Below, in pieces: positions 1 to 6,765 of a stretch of 26,395 nucleotides of DNA. Made by a program: the position numbers and the translations under genes. Position 1 is the stretch's first letter. The number at the start of each line of letters is the position of its first letter. The notes under the pieces are model-generated. The model was not told the origin of the DNA. It saw nothing but the letters and a program-made list of their open reading frames with translations, and ran no database searches. This stretch comes from an uncultured Acholeplasmatales bacterium (lineage in GTDB: Bacteria > Bacillota_I > Bacilli_A > ML615J-28 > CAG-698), in contig CALEGD010000053.1 of assembly GCA_937877075.1 (NCBI GenBank), forward strand, positions 1 to 26,395, written 5' to 3'.

Positions 1-2
1 TT

Positions 3-425
3 TTGATTGATGTAGTCATAAAATTATGCCTTTGGGAACTAGAAAATGATTTTGAACTATCATTTTTCTTAACAGTTGGTTTGGAAATAGTCTTTTTAGT
101 TGGAATGTTTATCTTAACTTCAATCATATTAGCTAAAAAAGGTATCTCCTTGGGGGCATCTGATTTAATGGAGGGGGACTTCCCTTCAAAGAGATATGCG
201 AAGATATGTTCTGTTATCGGTTTTGTATTTGGTTCTTCCACAATCATCAGGATGATTTATTTTGGAAGGTCTCCTAATTACTTAATCATAGATATATTGT
301 TTGGAATTGGGTTTTATATAGTAGTTGGTTTAATTGCTTTTTTGTTCTTTTTCTTAGTATTCTATCTTTTATTTAAATATGCTAAGTACAATATGAACAA
401 AACTCTTATGGATGGTAATGATTAA
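3..425 (+). CDS. Unknown three-helix membrane protein, possibly 5'-truncated
   Basis: I do not recognise this protein. The frame is open to the left edge, and the first possible start is a TTG at position 3 with no room to see a ribosome binding site, so the true start may lie outside the window. The 140 visible residues contain three strongly hydrophobic stretches, at about 21-44, 68-88 and 94-124, and a short charged C-terminal tail, which is a small integral membrane protein. It ends 34 bases before the secreted hydrolase and no terminator lies between, so the two are probably co-transcribed. A role as immunity, anchor or export partner of that hydrolase is possible but is only inference from position. 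Confidence 0.6.
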   Translation: MIDVVIKLCLWELENDFELSFFLTVGLEIVFLVGMFILTSIILAKKGISLGASDLMEGDFPSKRYAKICSVIGFVFGSSTIIRMIYFGRSPNYLIIDILFGIGFYIVVGLIAFLFFFLVFYLLFKYAKYNMNKTLMDGND

Positions 426-459
426 TTATCATTAGAAATATATAAAAGGGGGTAAGATT

Positions 460-1401
460 ATGATCAAAAAATTATTACTTAGTATTTTATTCTTATTTAA
501 TTTTGGTTTCGTTTCGTTTTATGAGGAAGTGGGTTCGAAGGTAATCCGTGATGAAACGGGAGAGATTGAAACTATTGTTATTGAAGACCAGGAATATAAT
601 GTAAGATATAGTTATCTTGATGTATTAGAAGAATATTATATTGACTATTATGATTATTCTGAGGTTCAACCCGTTGATTTAGAAGAAATGACATTCGAAG
701 AATTTCATGATTTGTTCTATGAACAAGATGATTTAACTATTTCGGAGTTTATTTTCTACCTAAAAGTTACTATTGATGACTTGGAAGATACTGGTTCATA
801 TGATTTGTGTACTGTTAAATATCATGTAACATCTTCATCTTCATCGTCTAGTTCAGGGGATCGAGCTTGGTATTATGATACTGGTGAGTCCTTACCACAA
901 ATGCCTAATTATGGAAAGTTTTATTTCTCCAATATTTGGGCAGGAGATATCCTTTATGAAAGTGCCGGTTTTGGAGGATTAACCGGACATATTGCGATAA
1001 TTGAAGGTAAGTTTTATGATAGTTCATATGAAGTAAATTATTGGAGGTTAATGGAAGCAGTTCACCCAGGTGGAGTTTGTAGGGGAGTCCTAGATGACGA
1101 TCGTTTTGTTGATAGAAAAGGATACTTATTATATGTACCGTCTTCAACATCTACCCAACGCTCACAAGCCATATATTTTGTTACGCAGCAACTAGGTAAA
1201 CCATGGGCACTTCAACCGTTCACTAAGCCTACAAGTATAAATCACCCCAGATGGCAATGCAGCACACTAGTATGGGCAGCATACAAATATGTAGGGATTG
1301 ATATTGAACAAAAAGGATTTGGTAGTGGTCCGGGCATAACTCCACATGACATTAGAGATGCTGGTACTACTAGTGAGTATTATAATTATAAAGCAAAATA
1401 A
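460..1401 (+). CDS. Secreted permuted papain-fold (NlpC/P60-like, YiiX/YycO-type) cysteine hydrolase
   Basis: A 313-residue exported protein. Residues 1-20 form a basic start followed by a hydrophobic core, a signal peptide. Residues 25-120 are very acidic and tyrosine-rich with no recognised domain. A run of eight serines at about 124-132 acts as a linker. The C-terminal domain shows the circularly permuted NlpC/P60 order: GD-[IL]-L near 162, GHIAI with His177, a Glu at 199, and the catalytic-type Cys267 in CSTLVWAAY, where ordinary NlpC/P60 enzymes have Cys before His. The family includes amidases and peptidases acting on cell-wall peptides or lipids; the substrate here cannot be read from sequence. 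The start is supported by AGGGGGT about ten bases upstream. The serine stretch uses mixed TCT, TCA, TCG and AGT codons, so it is not a slippage tract. Confidence 0.75.
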   Translation: MIKKLLLSILFLFNFGFVSFYEEVGSKVIRDETGEIETIVIEDQEYNVRYSYLDVLEEYYIDYYDYSEVQPVDLEEMTFEEFHDLFYEQDDLTISEFIFYLKVTIDDLEDTGSYDLCTVKYHVTSSSSSSSSGDRAWYYDTGESLPQMPNYGKFYFSNIWAGDILYESAGFGGLTGHIAIIEGKFYDSSYEVNYWRLMEAVHPGGVCRGVLDDDRFVDRKGYLLYVPSSTSTQRSQAIYFVTQQLGKPWALQPFTKPTSINHPRWQCSTLVWAAYKYVGIDIEQKGFGSGPGITPHDIRDAGTTSEYYNYKAK

Positions 1402-1526
1402 TCTAAATTACCTCTTGGTTGGGTCTTCGCGACACATTCTATTTAATGGTATATTCTATAAGTTTTACAAAGAACTTAAGAGGTGCAGTTTTCAATATAT
1501 CTAGTTGTAGAAAAGGTCATTTGGCC

Positions 1527-1658
1527 ATGTATATAAAAGCTATTTTATTTTTTATACTAGGTTACGGGAATTTATATATGGTAATAATTACTATTACTGA
1601 AGTCAAATTGAACCGTGATATACACAAGCAACGAAAAGAAATTGAGTCTCCATTTTAG
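1527..1658 (+). CDS. Possible 43-residue one-helix peptide
   Basis: A short frame downstream of the hydrolase gene, starting MYIKAILFFILG. It has one hydrophobic segment (about residues 4-24) followed by a basic and acidic hydrophilic tail. AAAAGG lies ten bases before the ATG, a weak and slightly distant ribosome binding site. The frame stays open for 36 more codons upstream, but only from a TTG without a binding site. No homology is recognised. It ends just before the bidirectional terminator, so it would be the last gene of the leading operon. It could equally be chance open sequence. Confidence 0.25.
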   Translation: MYIKAILFFILGYGNLYMVIITITEVKLNRDIHKQRKEIESPF

Positions 1659-1686
1659 AAGATTATAAATAGAACAATTAGATTAT

Positions 1687-1738
1687 AAAAAGACTTTCTA
1701 GCCTTTTGGTTAATAAACCAAAAAAGAAAGTCTTTTTT
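1687..1738. terminator. Bidirectional Rho-independent terminator
   Basis: The outer arms AAAAGACTTTC and GAAAGTCTTTT enclose an inner perfect hairpin (TTTTGGTT, AATA loop, AACCAAAA). The plus strand then runs into seven T residues and the minus strand also ends in a T tract. It separates the rightward hydrolase operon from the leftward lipoprotein gene. Confidence 0.85.
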
Positions 1739-1876
1739 TAATACATTAAGTCTTGATATCAGGAAAGAGCCAATAACAATTCGATTTATTACTCTCATTT
1801 TTACTTTTCTAATAAATTGACTTTTGTTTAATTGATTATAAAAACAAAATAAAATTTCTTGATTTACCCTTTGTCT

Positions 1877-2695
1877 TTAATTACCCTCATTTACAATGGA
1901 ATCTATATAAACTTGACCACAGAGAGATATGCTAGAAAGAGTTAGTGGACCAAGGGCATAGCCAAAATCTGAATTTTCTCCATCAGTGTCTTTATACTCT
2001 ATAATAATATGATCAATAATCATAGTATCCCTTGGGATGGAATCTTTAGGAACCATTTCCAGATTGAAAGGACCATTTTCGTTTACAATTACTTCGTCTA
2101 CTAAAACATTATCATTTATTAAAACACTTGCAACATATTGATTTAAATCAAAATGTCCTGTTCCTTCAAAATAAACATTAGTTATCTCAACATCCAAATT
2201 GGATTTAAGAACTTGTTCATATCCATAAACTGCAAACCCTGGAATAATAAAGGCAGCACTATCAGTTCCCGTTGTAAAATGCACATCTTTCAAATACTCA
2301 CTTTGAATCCTGATGTCAGTATAAAAAGAAAAAGATCGGTGATTTAAATTATATTTTATACTATCAATATGTATATCTCCTTGTACATCCTTAAGTATTA
2401 ATCTAATCACAAAAATACTATACGTTTTATAGGATTCCAACTCAAAATATTCTTCAACATCTAAACTAACGAATCCACCTACACTATCATCACTTAAAAA
2501 CAATGTAAAATTATCAATTGTATCAATTTCATATGTGGTTACGAAAGCTAAACTAATTCTTGTATCTTCTGAGTAAGCCTTTAGGTTTAAATGATGTGGA
2601 ATAATGTGAATTTCCTTTTGTCTACCGTTACACCCACTAATTGTAATTGACAATAATAAAAAAAGAATAATTAAAAGATTTGATCTTTTTAGCAT
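1877..2695 (-). CDS. Orphan lipoprotein of unknown function
   Basis: The 272-residue product begins with a lysine/arginine start, a leucine/isoleucine-rich core and a lipobox ending ISGC, so Cys22 would be lipidated and the protein anchored outside the membrane. The remaining 250 residues alternate hydrophobic and polar positions in short stretches, look mainly beta-structured, and are acidic. I recognise no family. GAGGGG lies eight bases before the ATG, an excellent ribosome binding site. An extended -10 (TGATATAAT) is about 40 bases upstream. It is a single-gene unit, convergent with the hydrolase operon across a shared terminator. Confidence 0.7.
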   Translation of the reverse strand: MLKRSNLLIILFLLLSITISGCNGRQKEIHIIPHHLNLKAYSEDTRISLAFVTTYEIDTIDNFTLFLSDDSVGGFVSLDVEEYFELESYKTYSIFVIRLILKDVQGDIHIDSIKYNLNHRSFSFYTDIRIQSEYLKDVHFTTGTDSAAFIIPGFAVYGYEQVLKSNLDVEITNVYFEGTGHFDLNQYVASVLINDNVLVDEVIVNENGPFNLEMVPKDSIPRDTMIIDHIIIEYKDTDGENSDFGYALGPLTLSSISLCGQVYIDSIVNEGN

Positions 2696-2733
2696 AATTT
2701 TCCCCTCGCTAATATTAGGCCTATCATAAAGCC

Positions 2734-2742
2734 ATTATATCA
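2734..2742 (-). promoter_or_regulatory. Extended -10 promoter of the lipoprotein gene
   Basis: Read on the minus strand the sequence is TGATATAAT, a consensus -10 with the extended TGn element. This can compensate for the lack of an obvious -35. The 8-bp palindrome TAGGCCTA lies just downstream at about 2716-2723, near the predicted start of transcription. Confidence 0.5.
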
Positions 2743-2881
2743 AACTCTTTTTTACAATTCGATATATACATCACTTTAAAAATGACTTATTTTATAGATT
2801 CTTAGTAATATTTTATTTTTTCAGTATTTTCTTTTTTGGTTGTTTAAGACAAAAGAACTTGTTCGGTGAGAATAATTTATA

Positions 2882-2910
2882 TTGACACTTTTTTTGAATC
2901 GTGTTATAAA
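2882..2910 (+). promoter_or_regulatory. Consensus sigma-A-type promoter upstream of first yjbQ
   Basis: TTGACA at 2882-2887 and TATAAA at 2905-2910 are separated by exactly 17 bases. The predicted start near 2917 would give an mRNA beginning just before the AAGGAG that precedes the 13-codon frame, and about 130 bases of leader before yjbQ. Confidence 0.7.
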
Positions 2911-2932
2911 TATTAAAGGAAGAAGGAGATTA

Positions 2933-2974
2933 ATGAAAAGGAATTTTCCATGTCATTGTTATTTCTTTCAATAG
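2933..2974 (+). CDS. Candidate 13-residue leader peptide
   Basis: An ATG seven bases after a strong AAGGAG starts a 13-codon frame, MKRNFPCHCYFFQ, ending at TAG. The frame lies directly downstream of a TTGACA/TATAAA promoter and 73 bases before yjbQ. Promoter and binding site are good enough that this ATG should be translated. The peptide is basic at its start and rich in Cys and aromatic residues. I see no attenuator hairpin after it, so a regulatory role is unproven. It may instead be the stub of a decayed gene. Confidence 0.4.
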   Translation: MKRNFPCHCYFFQ

Positions 2975-3047
2975 GTTTTTGAGGGTTTGCGATTCATATC
3001 CTAATCTTGAAGACTGATTTAAAAAAATATTTAATGAGGAGTTTTAC

Positions 3048-3446
3048 ATGGAACATATAATAAAAACTAACAAACAAGATGAAATGATAGACATTACAAA
3101 TATCATTCAAGATGAATTAAGAAATAGCAATATTAAATCAGGGCTTGCGATTGTTTTTATACCTCATACAACAGCAGGAATAACAATAAATGAAAATGTT
3201 GACCCAGATGTGGTTTATGATATGCTTGGCATTCTTCGAAAGCTTGTTCCTGAAGATGTAAACTATCGGCATCTAGAAGGAAATTCCCATGCACATCTTA
3301 AGGCATCTATTGTTGGTTCTTCTTGTACGATAATAATTGAAAATGGAAGACTTAAACTTGGGACATGGCAAGGAGTATATTTTTGTGAATTTGATGGTCC
3401 AAGAGCTAGAAGGTTTTATACTAAATTTATTGAGCAGGCTCTTTAG
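3048..3446 (+). CDS. yjbQ: YjbQ/UPF0047 family protein, copy 1
   Basis: A 132-residue single-domain protein with the whole family signature: His40 in HTTAGITINE (40-49), an HLEGNSHAH block at 75-83, and GRLKLGTWQGVYFCEFDGPR near the end. The conserved His, Asn, Glu and Asp residues gather in a metal-binding pocket in known structures. The family has been linked to secondary thiamine phosphate synthase activity, but its physiological role is not settled. The length is typical and the start ATG has GAGGAG nine bases upstream. A close paralogue lies 7 kb downstream in the same direction and differs at about 19 of 129 aligned residues. Confidence 0.9.
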   Translation: MEHIIKTNKQDEMIDITNIIQDELRNSNIKSGLAIVFIPHTTAGITINENVDPDVVYDMLGILRKLVPEDVNYRHLEGNSHAHLKASIVGSSCTIIIENGRLKLGTWQGVYFCEFDGPRARRFYTKFIEQAL

Positions 3447-3498
3447 ATGTTGATCAAATTAATCATCATGGAGTTTAAAATTTCATTTTAAAATACTT

Positions 3499-3549
3499 AA
3501 AAAAGGCTTATGAAACCAAAGAGAATTGGTTGCAACATAAGTCTTTTTA
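3499..3549. terminator. Bidirectional terminator between yjbQ and the ArAE-type gene
   Basis: AAAAAGGCTTATG pairs with CATAAGTCTTTTT, with an inner arm AACCAA/TTGGTT. T tracts follow on both strands, serving the convergent genes on either side. Confidence 0.8.
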
Positions 3550-4473
3550 TTTAAGGTTATCTACTTTTTGATGGTATGTTAATTTCAAGATTAAAAACTG
3601 ATCGATTTCTAGGAGCACATAATAAAGTTGGGCCCTATTTTCAAACTTTTCTCTATTCTCCGGTAATGAGCTTTTTTTAAACATTAAAAATAAATCATTT
3701 AATTTAGTAGCTAGTGAAGAAGCGTAGTTTTCTTCACCTATTTTGTTATCAAATTCTTTCAAGAAATTTAAAATAATATCTTTTTCTCTTATTGGTTTAA
3801 CTTCATTTAAGATTTGATTAACTCTTTTTAAAATGCTTACTTGTTCAGTTCGCATCTCCACATACTTTAAACGTTTAGTTGTTAGGGGGATATTAATATT
3901 TTCTAATTCTACTTGAATATTATTATAAGTTTTTCTTAAAAGTTCATCGATTCCATCAAAAGAAACAAATTGCTCTCTAGCAATGTCTTGAATCAGTTTA
4001 TTAATAGGATAGTCAATAACTTTGATTTCTTGTTTAATGTATTGGTTTTTCGGCATATAAAGATTTAATAAAAGTGCTACCCCAACACCTATTAATAAAA
4101 TATAGAATGCATTTAGTGAATAACTAAGGTTAGCTTCTAAATATATTTGAGAAACTAAAACAAGAGAAACTACTATACCTTTATCTATTTTTATTAAATA
4201 GCTTAAAGGGATAAGTAATGCTACAAAGATAAACAGCACCCAAGTATGAAAACCAAATAGATAAAATAATAGAGTTGCTAGCCCTAAAGCTAAAAGAGAA
4301 TTGATTATTCTGATTATTCCACTATCCAAAGATGATTTTCTAGTTGGTTCTAATGACAATACTGCAATTACCCCTGCAGTATAGAAATATGGAAGTTCAA
4401 ACAGCATTGCAATTAGCATTCCAACCATAAATCCAATAGTCATTTTCACTAATAGATATAAACGTAATTTCAT
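3547..4473 (-). CDS. Aromatic acid exporter (ArAE_1/FUSC-like) family membrane protein
   Basis: The protein has 308 residues from the chosen start. Hydrophobic segments cover about residues 5-140 and probably make six helices. The family hallmark near residues 38-47 is ...VLSLEPTRKSS, matching the conserved (I/L)-x-x-x-PT-[RK] stretch of Bacillus YqjA-type ArAE_1 proteins. Residues 145-308 are hydrophilic, helical and charged, like the ArAE_1 C-terminal cytoplasmic domain. I chose the ATG at 4473 because family members begin MKLRL and GGTG lies just upstream; the in-frame ATG at 4500 would add nine residues and has no binding site. Substrate export is inferred from the family name only. The gene stands alone, convergent with the first yjbQ. 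Confidence 0.75.
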   Translation of the reverse strand: MKLRLYLLVKMTIGFMVGMLIAMLFELPYFYTAGVIAVLSLEPTRKSSLDSGIIRIINSLLALGLATLLFYLFGFHTWVLFIFVALLIPLSYLIKIDKGIVVSLVLVSQIYLEANLSYSLNAFYILLIGVGVALLLNLYMPKNQYIKQEIKVIDYPINKLIQDIAREQFVSFDGIDELLRKTYNNIQVELENINIPLTTKRLKYVEMRTEQVSILKRVNQILNEVKPIREKDIILNFLKEFDNKIGEENYASSLATKLNDLFLMFKKSSLPENREKFENRAQLYYVLLEIDQFLILKLTYHQKVDNLK

Positions 4474-4642
4474 AACATCACCATATTTATTATAGTTCAT
4501 TTTTAATAATAATACTTATTTAATACAAAATTAATCCCACAATATAAATGGTTAATTCATACTTTCATTAATTAAGATAATTTGATAATCTGCAATTTAC
4601 AAGTTATTGATTCTTAAAAAGTAGTTAGAAAAAGATCTACAA

Positions 4643-4975
4643 TTATTCTAATATCTTTTTGAGAGCATGTATCAATATAGGTAAACTTTCAGTAATTGTA
4701 TCATACACAATGTTATAATCTATCTCATAATAATTATGGGTTATTATGTTTCTCATTCCATTTATGTTTTTCCAATTAATGTCATTGTGAGTTCTTTTAA
4801 ATAAATTATCTAATTGATAGTTTGCTAACTCACCAATTTGAATAAGGTGAATTAAACATGCATCTAATGTTTTTGAATCTAGTAACAACTCATCTTTATT
4901 AAAACCACTTGAATAATCAAATATTTTTTCGATATGGCCAATTATTTTTAAAATCGTTTTATGATTTTTGTTCAT
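4643..4975 (-). CDS. hepT: HepT-like HEPN toxin RNase
   Basis: A 110-residue all-helical protein of the HepT (DUF86) family. The catalytic HEPN motif R-x4-H-x-Y is perfect: Arg75, His80 and Tyr82 in RNIITHNY. In characterised HepT/MntA pairs this motif cleaves RNA, and the antitoxin silences it by adding AMP to the tyrosine; the same chemistry is expected here because all three residues are kept. Its start overlaps the end of the upstream MNT gene by 17 bases and its own ribosome binding site is poor, which points to translational coupling to the antitoxin. It is the second gene of a two-gene operon; no clear terminator follows. Confidence 0.85.
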   Translation of the reverse strand: MNKNHKTILKIIGHIEKIFDYSSGFNKDELLLDSKTLDACLIHLIQIGELANYQLDNLFKRTHNDINWKNINGMRNIITHNYYEIDYNIVYDTITESLPILIHALKKILE

Positions 4976-5456
4976 ATATTACTATGCCTTCTTTAATAAT
5001 ACTATCAAAAAACTTTGTATTTTGCTTAACGTCCTTTAATCTTATTAAGTCTACCTTTTTTACAAACTTATTTTTAATATCATCATATAATCCGAAAAAA
5101 TCTATACCGCTAATATTCGTATCAATTAAGATATCGATGTCTGAAATTGGTGTTGCTTCATTTCTAGAATATGAACCAAAAATTATTATTTTGATTATTT
5201 CATATTTATATAGGACTTGCATAATTTTATCAACTATTTGATCAAAATAATAAATACCTTTAGTTTCAGTAATGATACCTAATGGACCAATATCATAAGA
5301 AAGTATTTTATCTAATACAAGATTTTGCACCCACCTTGATGGTGTTCTTTTGTTAGCCTCCCAACTTTCGATTGTTCTTAAAGGGATATCTAAGATATCA
5401 GATACATCTTGTTGGGTAATATTCAAATTATTTCTAACTTCTTTTAAATTGAACAT
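4959..5456 (-). CDS. mntA: HTH-MNT fusion: DNA-binding minimal nucleotidyltransferase antitoxin
   Basis: A 165-residue two-domain protein. Residues 3-55 form an XRE-type helix-turn-helix (ITQQDVSDILDIPLRTIESWE). Residues 66-160 form a minimal nucleotidyltransferase with the full GS-x10-DxD signature: Gly94-Ser95, then Asp106 and Asp108, with a third acidic residue at Asp136. In known MntA/HepT systems the MNT enzyme AMPylates the HEPN toxin; here the fused HTH should also let the antitoxin repress its own operon. AAGGAGG lies seven bases before the ATG. A TTGACA-17-TAAATT promoter carries a 17-bp palindrome in its spacer, the natural binding site for this HTH. Many MntA proteins lack the N-terminal HTH. 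Confidence 0.85.
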   Translation of the reverse strand: MFNLKEVRNNLNITQQDVSDILDIPLRTIESWEANKRTPSRWVQNLVLDKILSYDIGPLGIITETKGIYYFDQIVDKIMQVLYKYEIIKIIIFGSYSRNEATPISDIDILIDTNISGIDFFGLYDDIKNKFVKKVDLIRLKDVKQNTKFFDSIIKEGIVIYEQKS

Positions 5457-5477
5457 AAGGAACCTCCTTGCAATCTA

Positions 5478-5506
5478 AATTTACCACACAATGCGTGGTT
5501 TGTCAA
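5478..5506 (-). promoter_or_regulatory. Promoter and operator of the HTH-MNT/HepT operon
   Basis: On the minus strand, TTGACA (5506-5501) and TAAATT (5483-5478) are 17 bases apart. The spacer is almost entirely a palindrome at 5483-5499, ACCACACAATGCGTGGT on the plus strand, in which seven of eight arm positions are symmetric around a central A. A protein bound there would block RNA polymerase directly, so autorepression by the operon's own HTH protein is the simplest reading. Confidence 0.7.
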
Positions 5507-5791
5507 TGTTTTTATTGAGTTATACAAAAATTAAACCTGTCATTATTATATAATAAATGGTATTCATTAATAAATAATTGGGGAATATCTTCCTATAATA
5601 ATACAAGACGATAACTAAATATAATTAGAAGGGAAAAGAATTTAAATCGATTTGTAGATTTTTATCTAATTATGAATAAGAATCTGAACAGTTTTGGTAT
5701 TTTTCAATTGAATTCTTCTATGGTAGAATTTGCATTTTCTTTTATAAGGGAAATGCAACTCAAAGTTTACATAAAGAAACAGAAAAAGGGT
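5507..5791. other. Non-coding stretch with one hairpin
   Basis: This AT-rich stretch between the divergent toxin-antitoxin and XRE genes has no credible gene. It holds one perfect 8-bp stem, TTGCATTT (5730-5737) with AAATGCAA (5751-5758), with a 13-base loop and no T tract, and a weaker AATTCT/AGAATT repeat just before it. Neither has an assigned role. Confidence 0.4.
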
Positions 5792-5819
5792 AGAACTTAT
5801 AGTTCTCTTTTAGTATAAT
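5792..5819 (+). promoter_or_regulatory. Promoter with palindromic operator for the XRE membrane regulator
   Basis: A perfect 15-base palindrome, AGAACTTATAGTTCT (5792-5806), lies just upstream of a consensus -10, TATAAT (5814-5819). It overlaps the place of a poor -35. The palindrome is a likely site for the XRE protein encoded immediately downstream. The predicted transcript starts at about 5826, only two bases before the CGGAGG ribosome binding site. Confidence 0.55.
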
Positions 5820-5841
5820 AATTATGCGGAGGTGTTGTAAG

Positions 5842-6513
5842 ATGACAACAGGAGAAAAATTAGCAAAGTTAAGAAAAGAAAGCAATTTGACTCAAGAAGA
5901 ATTAGCTGAAAAGCTATTTGTAACAAGACAGGCTGTATCTAAGTGGGAACAAGATCTTGCTTTTCCGGAAACTGAAAAACTTGTTCAAATATCTAAACTT
6001 TATAATTGTTCGGTTGATTATTTGTTAGGAAACAGTGATATAAGTTCTAATGGAAAGAAATCAAATTTACAAAGCATATATGAAAGTAAAACCTTTTTTA
6101 CATCAATCTGGTCAGTTGTATATTTTCTTATTATGCTAATAGTATTTTTTATGCCCTATGTAAGAGTAGGTGGTAATTTAATGGGAACATTTTTTTATGT
6201 TGATGCTCATGTATATAATCTGTTATTTAGCGGTAATATCGAATTTGGAAATGTTTTAATAATTATTGCTTTCTTGTTATTAATTTCAGAAGTAGTAATT
6301 GGTGTTTCAATCTCTTATGTAGATAATAAAAACAAGTTGTATCATTGGCGGAAAATTGCATCGATAATAGAAACATCAATTTGGCTAATTTGTTTACTAT
6401 TATTTATTTCGGGGTTTCAAATTGGAATGTTATTTGTATTTGGTGTTAGTCTTACAAATCTGATAGGATTAGTTAGGAATGAAAAAAATAAAGTCAATTA
6501 TTTAAATCAATGA
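5842..6513 (+). CDS. Membrane-anchored XRE-family transcriptional regulator
   Basis: A 223-residue protein. Residues 4-60 are a classical XRE helix-turn-helix with the SWEQ-like signature (LTQEELAEKLFVTRQAVSKW). A short linker follows, then four hydrophobic segments at about 90-110, 133-158, 176-196 and 198-216. XRE-plus-membrane proteins of this build are common in Bacillota and are thought to sense envelope or membrane state, but their ligands are mostly unknown. I chose the ATG at 5842 because CGGAGG (5827-5832) lies nine bases upstream; an in-frame ATG at 5824 would place the start on top of that site and of the predicted transcription start. A palindrome at its own promoter suggests self-regulation. 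Confidence 0.85.
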   Translation: MTTGEKLAKLRKESNLTQEELAEKLFVTRQAVSKWEQDLAFPETEKLVQISKLYNCSVDYLLGNSDISSNGKKSNLQSIYESKTFFTSIWSVVYFLIMLIVFFMPYVRVGGNLMGTFFYVDAHVYNLLFSGNIEFGNVLIIIAFLLLISEVVIGVSISYVDNKNKLYHWRKIASIIETSIWLICLLLFISGFQIGMLFVFGVSLTNLIGLVRNEKNKVNYLNQ

Positions 6514-6587
6514 AAAAAGTTATTGTCCTATCATTATAGGTAAATGATAAGGTATATATTGATTAGGCTTATAAATATTAACTTGGC

Positions 6588-6617
6588 AAGCTGCTACCTT
6601 GAAAAGCAGCTTTTTTT
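6588..6617 (+). terminator. Rho-independent terminator after the XRE gene
   Basis: AAGCTGCT (6588-6595) pairs with AGCAGCTT (6605-6612) across a nine-base loop and is followed by a run of T. Confidence 0.85.
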
Positions 6618-6765
6618 ATTTATTAAGCGAAACAATTATTTAAAACAGGTAATTCTTACAATTTTAGAATGAAGCATGATCTAAATGTTTAGTTTGTGCT
6701 TTTTTAATAATCTGTTATGGTGTATAATTAATATAAGACTATTATTGTGAAAAGGCGGAAATTTA

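Larger units (their letters stand above)
2696..3047. other. Intergenic region between lipoprotein gene and first yjbQ
   Basis: This divergent intergenic stretch holds the leftward lipoprotein promoter at its left end and a rightward consensus promoter with a 13-codon open frame at its right end. I see nothing further between about 2743 and 2880, and no hairpin between the short frame and yjbQ. Confidence 0.6.

Noticed and set aside
826..857. Serine repeat as a phase-variable simple repeat
   Set aside because: The serines are written with mixed codons (TCT, TCA, TCG, AGT), so the DNA is not a uniform tandem repeat prone to slippage.
4909..5241. Rightward open frame inside the toxin-antitoxin genes
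   Set aside because: It is antisense to the intact HTH-MNT and HepT genes, whose catalytic motifs leave no doubt about the coding strand.
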